Below are positions 1 through 9,391 of a DNA stretch of 64,000 nucleotides, piece after piece. The notes below the pieces were generated by a model that saw nothing but the letters and a program-made list of their open reading frames with translations, did not search any database and was not told the DNA's origin. Position numbers and translations under genes: made by a program. Position 1 is the stretch's first letter. Each line of letters begins with the position of its first letter. This DNA comes from Bradyrhizobium xenonodulans (GTDB taxonomy: Bacteria > Pseudomonadota > Alphaproteobacteria > Rhizobiales > Xanthobacteraceae): positions 7,036,501-7,100,500 of the forward strand of contig NZ_CP089391.1 in NCBI RefSeq assembly GCF_027594865.1, written 5' to 3'.

Positions 1-1282
1 TCGACATGGCGGAGAGCGCTTCGTCGACGCCAGCTTTGTTGATGGCAACATCGCGTGTGTGGTCACGGATTGCATCGACAATTCTTGGTGCATTGTCGCC
101 AGGGAACGCATACCATCCTGTTACAAAGGGCAGCGCGCCAACCGCAATTTGCTCGTTGGGATGGTCATTGTAATATTTTCCCAGATACTCCGGCTGCTTG
201 ATCGCGATCGTGTTCGCTGGCGTCGAGCTCAGCATCTGCACCAACAGAGTTTGAATCTTGGGCGTTGTCATGAATTTCATGTACTGCCACACAATCTTCT
301 GCTTTTTGGGATCGGTGGTGTACATCATGATGCCGCGACCACCGATAGGAACCCTACCCTCGGGTGCGACTAAGGGCCATTTCATGGTCTGAATTTCAAA
401 CCGACCTTTAGAGTCTTCCTCGAACTTGGCTAAGAAGGTGTTGGATTGCGTGATCATGCCCATCTGACCGGCGGAGAAGGCTTGAAATGCCTGATCTTGG
501 CTCATGTCGATCATGCCGGTCTGGCCGATCCGACGAATGATATCGAGCGCTCGGCGCCCTTTCGAATCGTTGAACTCAATCTTGGTGTCATCTTCATTCA
601 TCAAATGACCGCCCAGGCCGGTAACCATCGCTTGGTACGTCCAGTTGCCACTTGCGTTATAATCAAAGAATCCACCGATTATGTTGTTGCCGAGGCCGTG
701 GATTTTAACCGCGAGCTCAATGATGCCGTCCCAGTCCGGCGGAAGATGGTCGGGGTCGCCACCGGCGCGACGAACGAGATCCTTATTGAAGAATAGCGTT
801 GGCGTAGAGCTCTCAAGCGGTAAAGCATAAGTAGCTCCCCGAACCTTGGTAGCCTCCATTGAGGCGGGCGTCAGCCCGCTCTCAGCCCAGTCTTTTTCGT
901 CAGCGATGAAGCGATCCAACGGTACTGCCAGACCCCGCCGCGCCATGATAGCCACATGGGAATAACCGTTGAAGGAGACGTCTGGAAGTTCGCCGGTGAC
1001 CGCCAGCCTGAACGTGCGCGTGAGGTGTTCGCCTTCCGTCGCGACCGGCGGTAAGGTAGTGATGTGGGCCTCTGGGTTCTCCGCCTCGAAAAGGCGGGCA
1101 GTCGTTTCAAAGAAGTCCTTGTAGCGGGCGTTGTTGTAGGAAAGCGTCAAAACTCTCGAATCACTCGCCGACGCGGGCGCTGGCGCCACTGCAGAAGCAA
1201 ACGTGATACTTAAACCCAGCAGGCTAGCTATAGACATTCGAGGCAGCGTCATCGGCTTCATGATGAGTCCCGTGCGTTTCAT
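1..1282 (-). CDS. ABC transporter extracellular solute-binding protein, family 1 (3' end outside window)
   Basis: Periplasmic binding component of the importer encoded just upstream on this strand. Translating the minus strand from 1282 gives MKRTGLIMKPMTLPRM, then a hydrophobic signal peptide ending near APASA, then a mature protein with the UgpB/MalE-type pattern: an early FFETTARLFEAENP segment, LPLESSTPTLFFNKDLVRRAG around a quarter of the way in, and WQYMKFMTTP later. The frame is still open at position 1, so the C-terminus is missing. A second start at 1261 has a better-spaced GGGA upstream. The ligand is probably a sugar, glycerol-phosphate or oligosaccharide by family, but nothing here fixes it. 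Confidence 0.85.
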   Translation of the reverse strand, partial: MKRTGLIMKPMTLPRMSIASLLGLSITFASAVAPAPASASDSRVLTLSYNNARYKDFFETTARLFEAENPEAHITTLPPVATEGEHLTRTFRLAVTGELPDVSFNGYSHVAIMARRGLAVPLDRFIADEKDWAESGLTPASMEATKVRGATYALPLESSTPTLFFNKDLVRRAGGDPDHLPPDWDGIIELAVKIHGLGNNIIGGFFDYNASGNWTYQAMVTGLGGHLMNEDDTKIEFNDSKGRRALDIIRRIGQTGMIDMSQDQAFQAFSAGQMGMITQSNTFLAKFEEDSKGRFEIQTMKWPLVAPEGRVPIGGRGIMMYTTDPKKQKIVWQYMKFMTTPKIQTLLVQMLSSTPANTIAIKQPEYLGKYYNDHPNEQIAVGALPFVTGWYAFPGDNAPRIVDAIRDHTRDVAINKAGVDEALSAMS

Positions 1283-1316
1283 GGTCCTGAATAGGATTGT
1301 GGCCAACCGGAAGGGC

Positions 1317-2486
1317 TTAGAGCGGGATCTTTGCTTCCGTTTGTATACTCGCGGCGACGGTGCGAACTGCTTCGGCGAGAACGTCATGAGAGCGGACGTA
1401 GCCGAGGCATATGCGAATCGCTTCCGGCTGAATCTCATCCGGGGGTGCGTAAGGAGCGCCGCCAGATATCGCTATTCCAAGACTTCGAACGCGGCCGATC
1501 ATCCGCTCGGCTGACAAGCCTGTCGGCAAGCGGACCCACAAATGAAGCGCGCCATCGGCAACTGATGTATCGAGGTGCGAGACCAAAGGCCGTACCACAG
1601 TATATCGCCGCCGCATTTCGTCTCGCACAGCATCAATGATGCGCCAAGTTCCGCCATTTTCTATGAGTTGCGTACTGACGGCGGCATTGATTGGGGCGGC
1701 CATCCAGAAGGTCGACCTCACGCCCGGCCAAAAATACGTGTCAGAGAACGTCTCGCTCGGCGTGACGACGTAGGCGACCTTAAGCCCCGAGGCGACACTC
1801 TTGGCTGTGCCCAGCATGTACCAGCCACGTTCAGGCGCCAATGCAGATAACGGAGGTAGCTGAGCCTCGGGAAGCAGACTGTAAATGTCATCTTCAATAA
1901 TCTGCAGATCGTATTTCCGAGCGACGGCGACGATCGCTGCGCGGCGATCTAACGACATCGTTACGGTCGTTGGATTCTGCAGCGTTGACATCGCATACAT
2001 CGCCTTGGGCCGCTTTCGACGGCATAGACTCTCCAGAGCATCTGGCAGCATCCCCTCGCCGTCCATGGCAACGCCATGCGGAACAAAGCCAAATCGCTTG
2101 GATAGTACCAACACCGATGGATAGGTTAGGTCTTCCACGGCCAAGACTTCGCCGCGACCAACGAGCCCTCCCATCAACATGTTGAAAGCGCTTTGCGTGC
2201 CGTTGGTCAACACTACACGGCCCACTTCAGGAATTGCACCTAAACGTCTGCCCGCGAAAAAGGCTCCGGCGGCACGATCGGCGTCTGTTCCCTTCCACCG
2301 ATGGGCCCCTACCATTTCGCTCGGTGTAAAGCGAGCCATCACGGCGTCAAGCGCGGCGCGATACTCAGGATCGAAGACTGCCGGCACCACAGGCGGGTGA
2401 GTACGGCTCATCTCTATAACCAAAGGGTCATGTTCGGACTGAAGATTGTTGCTCGTTTGGCAGTGCCGTCGTTGCATGTTTGGCAT
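1317..2486 (-). CDS. PLP-dependent aminotransferase, MocR-like catalytic domain without HTH
   Basis: Fold-type I aminotransferase of the class I/II group, closest in pattern to the C-terminal domain of MocR/PdxR regulators but with no GntR DNA-binding domain: the first 40 residues are short and unlike winged helix. Visible motifs are LTNGTQSAFNML near 93-104, STLQNPTT near 167-174, IIEDDIY near 196-202 and GTAKSVASGLKVAYV near 226-240, with the Schiff-base lysine at about K229. It lies between the permease genes and the binding-protein gene of an ABC importer, 69 bp after the permease stop and on the same strand, so it probably acts on the imported compound. Start could be internal (M26). Confidence 0.8.
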   Translation of the reverse strand: MPNMQRRHCQTSNNLQSEHDPLVIEMSRTHPPVVPAVFDPEYRAALDAVMARFTPSEMVGAHRWKGTDADRAAGAFFAGRRLGAIPEVGRVVLTNGTQSAFNMLMGGLVGRGEVLAVEDLTYPSVLVLSKRFGFVPHGVAMDGEGMLPDALESLCRRKRPKAMYAMSTLQNPTTVTMSLDRRAAIVAVARKYDLQIIEDDIYSLLPEAQLPPLSALAPERGWYMLGTAKSVASGLKVAYVVTPSETFSDTYFWPGVRSTFWMAAPINAAVSTQLIENGGTWRIIDAVRDEMRRRYTVVRPLVSHLDTSVADGALHLWVRLPTGLSAERMIGRVRSLGIAISGGAPYAPPDEIQPEAIRICLGYVRSHDVLAEAVRTVAASIQTEAKIPL

Positions 2487-2555
2487 GAATTGGATCCTTC
2501 GAGTCGAGAGGAAAGGAGAACAAGCTGGCCGCTAGTTTTTAGGGATATTCATTCG

Positions 2556-3404
2556 CTACTTGACGGCACCTCGTGTCATCCCCTCGACGAACCAATTTTG
2601 TGCGGCGAGAAAGGCCAGGATCATGGGAAGCACAACGAGAGTTGCCGCGGCCATGAGGGGGCCGTAGTCATTGCCGAACTCAACGGTCCTGAAAACCATG
2701 ACGCCGAGCGGCGGCGGCATAAGGCTTTCGGAACGCACCGCGATCAGTGGCCAGAACAGGTCGTTCCAGTGGCTGACCACCGAGAAGATAGAAAAGGCGA
2801 CGATCGCTGGGAGCGCCATTGGCACCATGATCTTCCAGACGATGGTTAGCTCCGAGAGACCGTCGAGGCGCGCCGCGTGGACCACGTCGTCGGGAATGGT
2901 CTTGAAGAATTGCCGGAACAGGAAGATGCCGAAGGGTGAGACCACATACGGGAAGACCAGGGCCACATAAGTGTTGAGGACGCCGAGCTGGTAACCGAGG
3001 ATGAAGAGGGGCAGTGACAGCACCTGTTGCGGCAGGAGCAGGCCGACCAGCACTAGGCGGAAGAGTAGGTCGCGGCCGGGAAAGCGGAGCTTGGCGAACG
3101 CATAGGCACAAGGGGCGCAGACAAGAATTTGTAGCGCCAGGATCATCGCGCAGACTATGAGCCCGTTACCCATGTAGCGCGGCAGCGGCGCTTGCGTTAG
3201 CGCCGTCGTGTAGTTCTCGACTCCGTAGAACTGGGTGGGCCAAAAGGAGAAGCTTGTGCGGAAGATCTCTCCAGGCGGCTTGATCGACAGGGAGATCATC
3301 CACACGAAGGGGACGAGCATTAGGGCGCCGCTGACGAGCAGGACGGCGTGGCGAAGAATAGCAGCCTGAGACAACGGGCCCTTCGGATCTCTGTTGGAGC
3401 TCAT
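2556..3404 (-). CDS. ABC transporter permease, carbohydrate type (MalG/UgpE-like)
   Basis: Inner-membrane permease of about 282 residues with the expected six hydrophobic segments. The cytoplasmic EAA loop that docks on the ATPase is seen as AARLDGLSELTIVWKI near residues 177-192. Its start overlaps the stop of the upstream permease gene by 4 bp (ATGA at 3401-3404), indicating translational coupling. Family knowledge puts it in the CUT1 sugar/polyol importers. Substrate unknown. Confidence 0.9.
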   Translation of the reverse strand: MSSNRDPKGPLSQAAILRHAVLLVSGALMLVPFVWMISLSIKPPGEIFRTSFSFWPTQFYGVENYTTALTQAPLPRYMGNGLIVCAMILALQILVCAPCAYAFAKLRFPGRDLLFRLVLVGLLLPQQVLSLPLFILGYQLGVLNTYVALVFPYVVSPFGIFLFRQFFKTIPDDVVHAARLDGLSELTIVWKIMVPMALPAIVAFSIFSVVSHWNDLFWPLIAVRSESLMPPPLGVMVFRTVEFGNDYGPLMAAATLVVLPMILAFLAAQNWFVEGMTRGAVK

Positions 3405-4366
3405 TGGTAGTGCACCTTCCTGTCAATGAGCTGGACCTGAATGAGAGTGAGTGTTAGGACGATGCCGAGAAAGACGACGGCAACGGCGGCGCCATAACCG
3501 GCACGTAAATACTCGAAGCTCTCGCGGTAGAGGGTGAAGAGCAGTGCTTCGGAAGCGTGATCGGGCCCGCCCTGGGTGAGGATTTGGATAGTATCGAAGG
3601 TCTCGAACGCTCTCAGCGCCACGATAATAACCACGAACATCAAGACCGGCCCGAGCATGGGCAGGGTGACGGTGCGCAGCCGGTCGAGCCAGAGATCCGC
3701 GCCGTCAACGTCGGCCGCATCGTAGAGGTCTTGCGGAATGCTTTTGAGGCCGGCAAGAAAGAGAACCATGGCAAAGCCGAGATTCTGCCAAATACCGATG
3801 ACGGCGAGCACCGGAAGCGCGGTATTCGCATCGCGTAGCCAGTTGGCAGTCGGCAGTCCGACAGCGGACAGCGTCTGGTTGACAAGGCCAATCGTGGGAT
3901 GCAAGAGCGCCTCCCAAGCGATTGCCATGGCCGATAGCGTCGCCATAAAAGGTAGGAAGTGAACGGCACGGTAAAAGGAGCGACAGGATTTTCCGCTTTC
4001 GATTAGAATCGCGATTAGAAGACCGAGGACGACGGTGCCCGGCACGACGATCAGAACGTAGGCGACGGTGTTGACGAGCGAGACCCGGAACCCCTCGTCG
4101 GCGAAGATCTCGCGGAAGTTAGAAAGCCCCACGAAGGACAGCGTCCGCGCACCGAACTGCCAGTCGGTGAGCGCGATGACGAAGACGCTGATCGCCGGCA
4201 AGAAGAACAGGACAAGCAGAAAGATAATCGCCGGTCCGGCCAGCGTCCAAGCGGCCACCGCCTCCGTAAAAGCTCGCCTGCTCGCGGGTGAGATGACGGG
4301 AGATGGCAACGTTCGAACGCCACCGCCTGCGGTGGGATCGCTGGACAAGGTAAAACGCTGGGTCAT
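3401..4366 (-). CDS. ABC transporter permease, carbohydrate type (MalF/UgpA-like)
   Basis: Second permease subunit, 321 residues, with an N-terminal cytoplasmic tail of about 35 residues and then hydrophobic segments starting near residue 40. The EAA motif reads DAADVDGADLWLDRLRTVTLP near 216-236. It overlaps the ATPase gene upstream by 4 bp (4363-4366) and the second permease downstream by 4 bp, so the three genes form a tightly coupled unit transcribed from about 5.6 kb leftwards. Confidence 0.9.
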   Translation of the reverse strand: MTQRFTLSSDPTAGGGVRTLPSPVISPASRRAFTEAVAAWTLAGPAIIFLLVLFFLPAISVFVIALTDWQFGARTLSFVGLSNFREIFADEGFRVSLVNTVAYVLIVVPGTVVLGLLIAILIESGKSCRSFYRAVHFLPFMATLSAMAIAWEALLHPTIGLVNQTLSAVGLPTANWLRDANTALPVLAVIGIWQNLGFAMVLFLAGLKSIPQDLYDAADVDGADLWLDRLRTVTLPMLGPVLMFVVIIVALRAFETFDTIQILTQGGPDHASEALLFTLYRESFEYLRAGYGAAVAVVFLGIVLTLTLIQVQLIDRKVHYQ

Positions 4367-5556
4367 CGAATACTCTCACGGATCGGCGTGATCGACGCCC
4401 TACCAGATTGCGCTTCCCGGCGCAGACGACGTCCGTCGCGGGTAAAGAGCAGCACGCGTTCTGGTCTGACGCCGATATTGAGGGTCTGGCCGAGGACGAT
4501 CTGCGGCGCCCGTTCGGCGAGGAGCCTTGCGATCAACGGATGCTCGGCGCCTGGCAGATCGAGATGCACGAAGAGATCAGAGCCCATGTGCTCGATCATG
4601 CGCACGGAACCAGTCAGCGCGCTCTGCCCTCCGTGCTCGGCGAGATGAAAAGCCTCAGGGCGAATGCCGAGCGTCAAATGTGTACCGGCAAGCGCATCGG
4701 CCTCGATCGCGAGCGTCGATCCGGCCACATCGATGAACCCGCGTTCGCGCACCACGCCATCAAGCATGTTGATTTTAGGCGAACCGATGAATTCGGCCAC
4801 GCGCCGCTCGTCAGGATCGGCATAGATGGTTTGCGGCGGAGCCACCTGCAACAACTCGCCGTCGAGCATCACCGCGACCCGGTCCGACAGCGTCATGGCC
4901 TCGGCCTGGTCATGGGTGACATAGACGAACGTGACTCCGAGCCGCTTGTGCAGCTCCTTGATCTCGGCGCGCATCTGCACGCGCAGCTTGGCATCAAGGT
5001 TGGACAGCGGCTCGTCCATCAGGAACACAGCCGGATGACGCACCATAGCCCGGCCGACCGCCACGCGTTGGCGCTGGCCACCGGAGAGCTGCCCGGGCTT
5101 GCGGGCCAACAGGTGGCCGATGCCGAGAGATTTGGCCGTGCGCGTGACCTCCAGCTCGATATCGGCAGCGATTTGCGATGTTCCTGGCAGTAGGCGCCCG
5201 AAAAAAGGAAACCTCTGGAAGGCTGAGAGCCGGCGCATCCGGAGAGGCAGCGCCATGTTGGAGGCAACCGTCATGTGGGGATATAGCGCATAGGACTGGA
5301 AGACCATGGCCACGTCGCGGCGCTTTGGCCTGGCGTCGTCCACCACCCGCTCACCAATCCGGACCGAGCCTGCATCCTGCACCTCGAGCCCTGCGAGGAC
5401 ACGCAATAACGTCGACTTCCCACAACCCGATGGCCCCAACAGCGTCAGGAACTCACCATCCGCTATCGAGAGCGAAACACCACGCAATACCGGTGTCGAG
5501 CCGTAACTTCTTCGAATGCTATCGATTGATACGGATACCATAGCGATCATTTCCAC
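4363..5556 (-). CDS. ABC transporter ATP-binding protein, MalK/UgpC type
   Basis: ATPase of the importer. Walker A GPSGCGKST at residues 41-49, signature LSGGQ at 157-161, Walker B VFLMDEP at 177-183, and a C-terminal OB/TOBE region ending in a typical GVRPERVLLF segment. It is first in the operon. One oddity is an extra stretch of roughly 20 residues (about 110-130, containing FQRFPFFGRLLPG) between the Q-loop and the signature, where MalK homologues normally have a short helix. Several ATGs lie close together at the start (M1, M3, M6), so the exact N-terminus is uncertain. Confidence 0.92.
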   Translation of the reverse strand: MEMIAMVSVSIDSIRRSYGSTPVLRGVSLSIADGEFLTLLGPSGCGKSTLLRVLAGLEVQDAGSVRIGERVVDDARPKRRDVAMVFQSYALYPHMTVASNMALPLRMRRLSAFQRFPFFGRLLPGTSQIAADIELEVTRTAKSLGIGHLLARKPGQLSGGQRQRVAVGRAMVRHPAVFLMDEPLSNLDAKLRVQMRAEIKELHKRLGVTFVYVTHDQAEAMTLSDRVAVMLDGELLQVAPPQTIYADPDERRVAEFIGSPKINMLDGVVRERGFIDVAGSTLAIEADALAGTHLTLGIRPEAFHLAEHGGQSALTGSVRMIEHMGSDLFVHLDLPGAEHPLIARLLAERAPQIVLGQTLNIGVRPERVLLFTRDGRRLRREAQSGRASITPIRESIR

Positions 5557-6063
5557 TCACTGTGAAGCCTTTGCAGAGCATGGCAGTGAAATCGCGAGCT
5601 CGTTTGAGCATGTTCGCTGACATGCGCGGCTTTAAAGCCTCGAATTACTACTGCTGGATGACACCCATCGAATAAGTCGATGCAAACCCTGTGCGAATGT
5701 GATGATGCGTGGTGACTCGAGACGCTGGAAGAGCACGAAGAGCTTCCATTGGAGTACCGCGTGCATGTGGCAACCGCAGCTGCAACACGTCCGCACACCT
5801 GTCTATTGAGATGCATGAGACCTCGGTCAACGGTCCGATTGCAACGCCCGAAGAGATGACGAACGATTCAAGCTCTGCTGTTGCATCTATGGGCGAACTT
5901 CTCCAACTCGCCGCGGTCGAAGAAGGGCAATATGTTCGATGAGCTCAGGAGAAAAAGGAATAAGCAGGTCATATCGCGTTTCAGCTCTAACACGCTGAAC
6001 GAGCGTCTCGAGCACATGAGCGGAGGGCACGTTCGTTCAATCTTGACGTCGTCGCCCCTAGAC
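5557..6063. other. Intergenic region upstream of the ABC operon; no supported gene
   Basis: About 500 bp between the ABC operon start and the IS66 insertion. It should hold the operon's promoter on the minus strand. Short open frames exist on both strands but none has a recognisable product or a good ribosome binding site. Before the insertion this stretch joined directly to the sequence now at 9232. Confidence 0.5.
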
Positions 6064-6085
6064 GAACATCGGTAACCGGCATGAG
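6064..6085. repeat. IS66 left end: target-site duplication plus inverted repeat
   Basis: 6064-6071 reads GAACATCG and is followed at 6072 by GTAACCGGCATGAG. The same 8 bp occur at 9224-9231 and the reverse complement of the 14-bp terminus at 9210-9223. An 8-bp duplication and a terminus starting GTAA are hallmarks of IS66-family transposition. Confidence 0.92.
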
Positions 6086-6103
6086 CATCCACGTAGGCAG
6101 TAA

Positions 6104-6727
6104 TCAGCCAGGGCGGGCGTAGCGGATCGGCATCCAGTACTGGCGCATGGCCTCGACGACCGCCGGGATATCGGTGTGGGCGTTGCGCAGAAATTCCTTG
6201 GTCTCGGGGCCCTTCCTTGCAGGTCCAAGCAGCGGGCGGCTCTGATCGTCCACACAGTGCAGCAGGATGGGCAGCAGCAGGCCGTGGTTGATGTTGCGGG
6301 TATCGAGCAGCGGCGCCCAAGCCGATAGTCGCGGCTGCATGGCGGCGTGGAATCCCTGGCACCAGGGACGCGCATCGACGTCGCCGTTCGGCTTGCGCGG
6401 ATGGATCGGCTCGAACTTCTTCGCGTTGGTCGAGAGGGTGTTGCTGATGGCGTTGTGGTGCTGCACGACGGCGGAGATCGCCGCGAACTCCACCGTGCCA
6501 CCGTGGTTGAAGGCGTCGACGTCGATGGCCAGCAGCGGACAGATCCAATCGAGCGGGCTGATCGACACCGGGCCGGCCACGATTGCGGCAGTGAAGCCGT
6601 CCAACATCGGCAGGCTGGTGGCGACGGGGCGCCGCTCGGCGCGATCCTGCAGCCATCGCTCGAGCTGCACGAGCGACATGGCGGCAGCCGCCATCGACGA
6701 CGATGCTTTATCGCGACGCCGGCCCAT
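6104..6727 (-). CDS. UPF0149 (YecA-like) family passenger protein of IS66 element
   Basis: About 207 residues from MGRRRDK. The N-terminal third reads VQLERWLQDRAERR, then MLDGFTAAIVAGPV, the usual UPF0149 pattern of a helix followed by a MLDGF..A...GP motif. A later part reads ARPWCQGFHAAM. The gene overlaps the 3' end of tnpC in another frame and lies inside the inverted repeats, so it travels with the element. UPF0149 proteins have no established biochemical role. Start may be further in (MAAAAMSLVQ at 6694). Confidence 0.7.
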   Translation of the reverse strand: MGRRRDKASSSMAAAAMSLVQLERWLQDRAERRPVATSLPMLDGFTAAIVAGPVSISPLDWICPLLAIDVDAFNHGGTVEFAAISAVVQHHNAISNTLSTNAKKFEPIHPRKPNGDVDARPWCQGFHAAMQPRLSAWAPLLDTRNINHGLLLPILLHCVDDQSRPLLGPARKGPETKEFLRNAHTDIPAVVEAMRQYWMPIRYARPG

Positions 6728-8282
6728 GCGGCCACCTGCGTGGGGCGCGCGTGGGCCACCTTCCAGTTCCAAGCCAGCAGATCGCGCAACTGATGGCTCT
6801 TGGTTCGCCCGGAGACGATGCGCTCGAGCACGTCGGCCAGATAGGCCTGCGGGTCGAGTTCGTGGAGTTTTGCCGTGTTGACCAGCGATGCCAGGATCGC
6901 CCAGCTCTCGGCGCCGCCTTCACTGCCGCTGAACAATGAGTTTCGCCTTCCCATTGCAATCGGGCGCATTGAACGCTCGACTGAATTGCTATCACCCTCA
7001 ACGCGGCCGTCGCGGAGAAACAGCGTCAGCCCGTCCCAGTGATTGAGCGCATAGTTGATGGCCTCCGCCAGCTTCGACTGCGAGAATAGCTGGCCAACCA
7101 TTGCTGTCAGCCGCGCCTTGAGCGCCGCCATCAACGGTGCAGTCCTGGTGCGGCGGGCGGCAAGCCGCTGTTCGGCACTGCTGCCGCGGATCTCAGCCTC
7201 GATGGCGTAGACAGCCTGCAGGCGCTCGATCACTTCGTGAGCGAATGGCGACTGCATCGTCTTGTACACCTCGACGAATTTGCGTCGGGCATGCGCCAGA
7301 CAAAAAGCCAGCTGGATGGCGCCGCCATGACCGCGCGCCAGCGCCTTGTAGGCGGCGTAGCCGTCCACTTGCAGAATGCCGGAAAAGCCCGTCAATTGTC
7401 CGGCGATCTCCTCGGTGCCGCGGCCGTCAGCGAACACGTAGGCGACCGCCGGCGGCGCGGGGCCGCCCCATGGCCGGTCATCCATGGCATGCGCCCAGAA
7501 CTGGCAGATGCGGGTGCGATGTCGTCCGGGATCGAGCACCGGCATCGGCGTCTCGTCGCAGAACAGCCGCGGCGAGGCCTGGATCGTCTGCAGTTGCAGC
7601 TCATAGAGGCTCTTGAGCCGCCATGCGGCACGCTTGACCCAGCCGGCCAGTGTCGCGCGGTCGAGATGAACACCCTGACCGGCCAGAATCCGCACCTGCC
7701 GATACAGCGGCAGATACCATGCAAACTTCGACACCACCACGTGGGTCACGAGTGCCGTCGAGGCCATGCCGCTCTCGATCAGTCACGGCTGCACCTTCGC
7801 CTGTACCACACCGTCGGTGCAGCCGCGGCAGCCATATTTGGGACGGATCGTGCGCAGCACCCGCAGGATCGCCGGGATCACGTCCAGCACCTCGCTGACG
7901 TCCTCGCCGATCTTGTGCAGGTGGCCGTCGCAACACGGACACGCCGTCGTGTCGGGCTCGAGCACTTGCTCGTAGCGCGGCAGGTGTTTGGGCAGCGCGC
8001 CGATGTTGCGCCTCGCCTTCTTGCGCGGCTTGCCGGACGGCTTCGTCGCAGCCGCATCGTCGTTGGCCGCGCAGGTGGTGTGACGCCGGTCTCCAGATCG
8101 TCCAGCTCGAGTGCGAGCTGCTCGGCGACGAGCGCCGCAAGCCGCTCCGAACGCTTGCCGAAGATCATCTCCTTCAGCGTCTGCATTGCCACGCGCAACT
8201 TCTCGTTCTCCGCGTCAAGCGCGAGCACCATCTCGGTCAGAGCAGCTGCGTCGGTCGGAAGAGCGTCCGGGCGAATCGCCAT
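6720..8282 (-). pseudogene. tnpC: IS66 transposase (tnpC), frameshifted and interrupted by a stop
   Basis: DDE transposase of the IS66 element. The start at 8282 gives MAIRPDALPTDAAALTEMV and a leucine-zipper-like helix. Near 8070 the frame slips by one base (DLETGVTPPA continues in one frame, NDDAAATKPSGKPRKKARR in another). The next segment holds the zinc-finger-like CPCCDGHLHKIGEDVSEVLD. At about 7785 an in-frame TGA follows VVQAKVQP, and the rest (LIESGMASTALVTHVVVSKF) is in the same frame. The catalytic core (FCDETPMPV, QVDGYAAYKAL, NSVERSMRPIAMGRRN) is intact downstream. The frame then stays open through the passenger gene to 6058, past the IS end, so the normal tnpC stop is unclear. 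Confidence 0.88.
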
Positions 8283-8332
8283 GATCAAAAGATACATCCG
8301 CGCGCCACAGGCTCCAGCGAACTCCTCACCTC

Positions 8333-8686
8333 TCAGCCGACAACGGCTGGCTGCTTCACAGCCTTGGGTGAAACACGGGTCCAATCGAGTCCGTCGAGCA
8401 GCATCGCGAGTTGTGTCGCACTTAGATGCACCACGCCGCCGCGGATCGGCGGCCAGGTGAAGTGTCCCTGGTGCAGCCACTTCGTCACCAGAACCATGCC
8501 GCTGCCGTCCCACGCCAGAAACTTCACTCTGTCTGAACGTTTGGAACGGAACACAAAAATGTCGCCGCAGTAGGGGTTGGCGCGTAGCGCTTCGCTCACC
8601 AGCGCCGACAGCGTGTGCAACGACTTGCGAAAGTCGACCGGCTGGGCCGCCACCACGACCTTGAGCTCGGGCCGCAGCGCTATCAT
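8333..8686 (-). CDS. tnpB: IS66 family accessory protein TnpB
   Basis: About 117 residues from MIALRPELKVVVAAQPVDFRK. It contains the IS66 Orf2 signature: VDFRKSLHTLSALV, then DIFVFRSKRSDRVKFLAWDGSGMVLVTKWL and HFTWPP. Its start overlaps the tnpA stop by 4 bp (8683-8686), as in other IS66 elements. Needed for transposition by family knowledge, mechanism unclear. Confidence 0.9.
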   Translation of the reverse strand: MIALRPELKVVVAAQPVDFRKSLHTLSALVSEALRANPYCGDIFVFRSKRSDRVKFLAWDGSGMVLVTKWLHQGHFTWPPIRGGVVHLSATQLAMLLDGLDWTRVSPKAVKQPAVVG

Positions 8687-9138
8687 CGACCGCCTCTGAG
8701 CACCGACAGCACCATGCAAAGCGTCGCTGCGTCCACTCCCGGCTCAACCCGGATCAGCGCCCCGATCACCTCGATCTCGATCCCACCAAGCTTGGCCCGT
8801 CGCGATACCATTTGCGGCTGCGTCGGCGCCGGTGCGACACTGCCCGGCTCGCCTGCAAGTTCGGCGCCGCGCTCCGCCTCGATCCGAACCGGCACAAAGC
8901 TTGGCGCCTGATCGCCCGCTGCCGCCACGAACTTGTGCCGCCACACCGTGAGCAGCCCGCGGACAACGCCATTGCGGCGCGCGACCTCGGAAATGTTGGC
9001 GCCTTCCTCGAAGCTCTCGGCTACGATCCGTGCCTTCTCTTCCGCCGTCCGCCGCCGCCGCCGGCGCTCCCCGGTGATCAACTCGATACGACGATACGAA
9101 CCGCCTTCCTGCCTGGCATCAAGCATGGCATCTGCCAT
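8683..9138 (-). CDS. tnpA: IS66 family accessory protein TnpA (HTH)
   Basis: IS66 Orf1-type protein. MADAMLDARQEGGSYRRIEL leads into a basic stretch (RRRRRRTAEEKARIVAES) and a helix-turn-helix of the transposase_8 type (ISEVARRNGVVRGLLTVWRHKF), probably recognising the IS ends. The C-terminal part reads GIEIEVIGALIRVEPGVDAATL. An open frame continues upstream to 9192; the internal ATG at 9138 is the start usual for the family. Confidence 0.88.
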   Translation of the reverse strand: MADAMLDARQEGGSYRRIELITGERRRRRRTAEEKARIVAESFEEGANISEVARRNGVVRGLLTVWRHKFVAAAGDQAPSFVPVRIEAERGAELAGEPGSVAPAPTQPQMVSRRAKLGGIEIEVIGALIRVEPGVDAATLCMVLSVLRGGR

Positions 9139-9209
9139 CGATTCACTCCCAACGATCAGCTCATGCCAAGCTGTATCGCAGCCCACGCGCACGACCGCGA
9201 GGTGGGGGC

Positions 9210-9231
9210 CTCATGCCGGTTACGAACATCG
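9210..9231. repeat. IS66 right end: inverted repeat plus target-site duplication
   Basis: CTCATGCCGGTTAC at 9210-9223 is the exact reverse complement of 6072-6085, followed at 9224-9231 by GAACATCG, identical to 6064-6071. Confidence 0.92.
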
Positions 9232-9391
9232 GCATGATTACAGCTAGGCGGGATCTGTCACAAATCGAGCGGCGACCAGGTGGAAGGTTATGAGCTTCGT
9301 CGAAGTGCTATCAGGGATTCTGCTGGGGCAGAACGCCTCACTCACAACTGACAGGAACCGTCTGCAAGGGATAACCAGACGAAAGCAGATA

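Larger units (their letters stand above)
6072..9223 (-). mobile_element. IS66-family insertion sequence, complete ends, inactivated tnpC
   Basis: 3152-bp element bounded by 14-bp inverted repeats and flanked by GAACATCG on both sides. On the minus strand it carries tnpA, tnpB, tnpC and a UPF0149-type passenger gene in the standard IS66 order. Both ends and the target duplication are perfect, so the insertion is fairly recent. However, tnpC has a frameshift near 8070 and an in-frame stop near 7785, so the copy cannot make its own full transposase. Confidence 0.92.

Noticed and set aside
6058..6720. Extended C-terminus of IS66 TnpC to 6058
   Set aside because: This stretch is arginine/serine-rich out-of-frame translation of the UPF0149 passenger gene and runs past the IS end.
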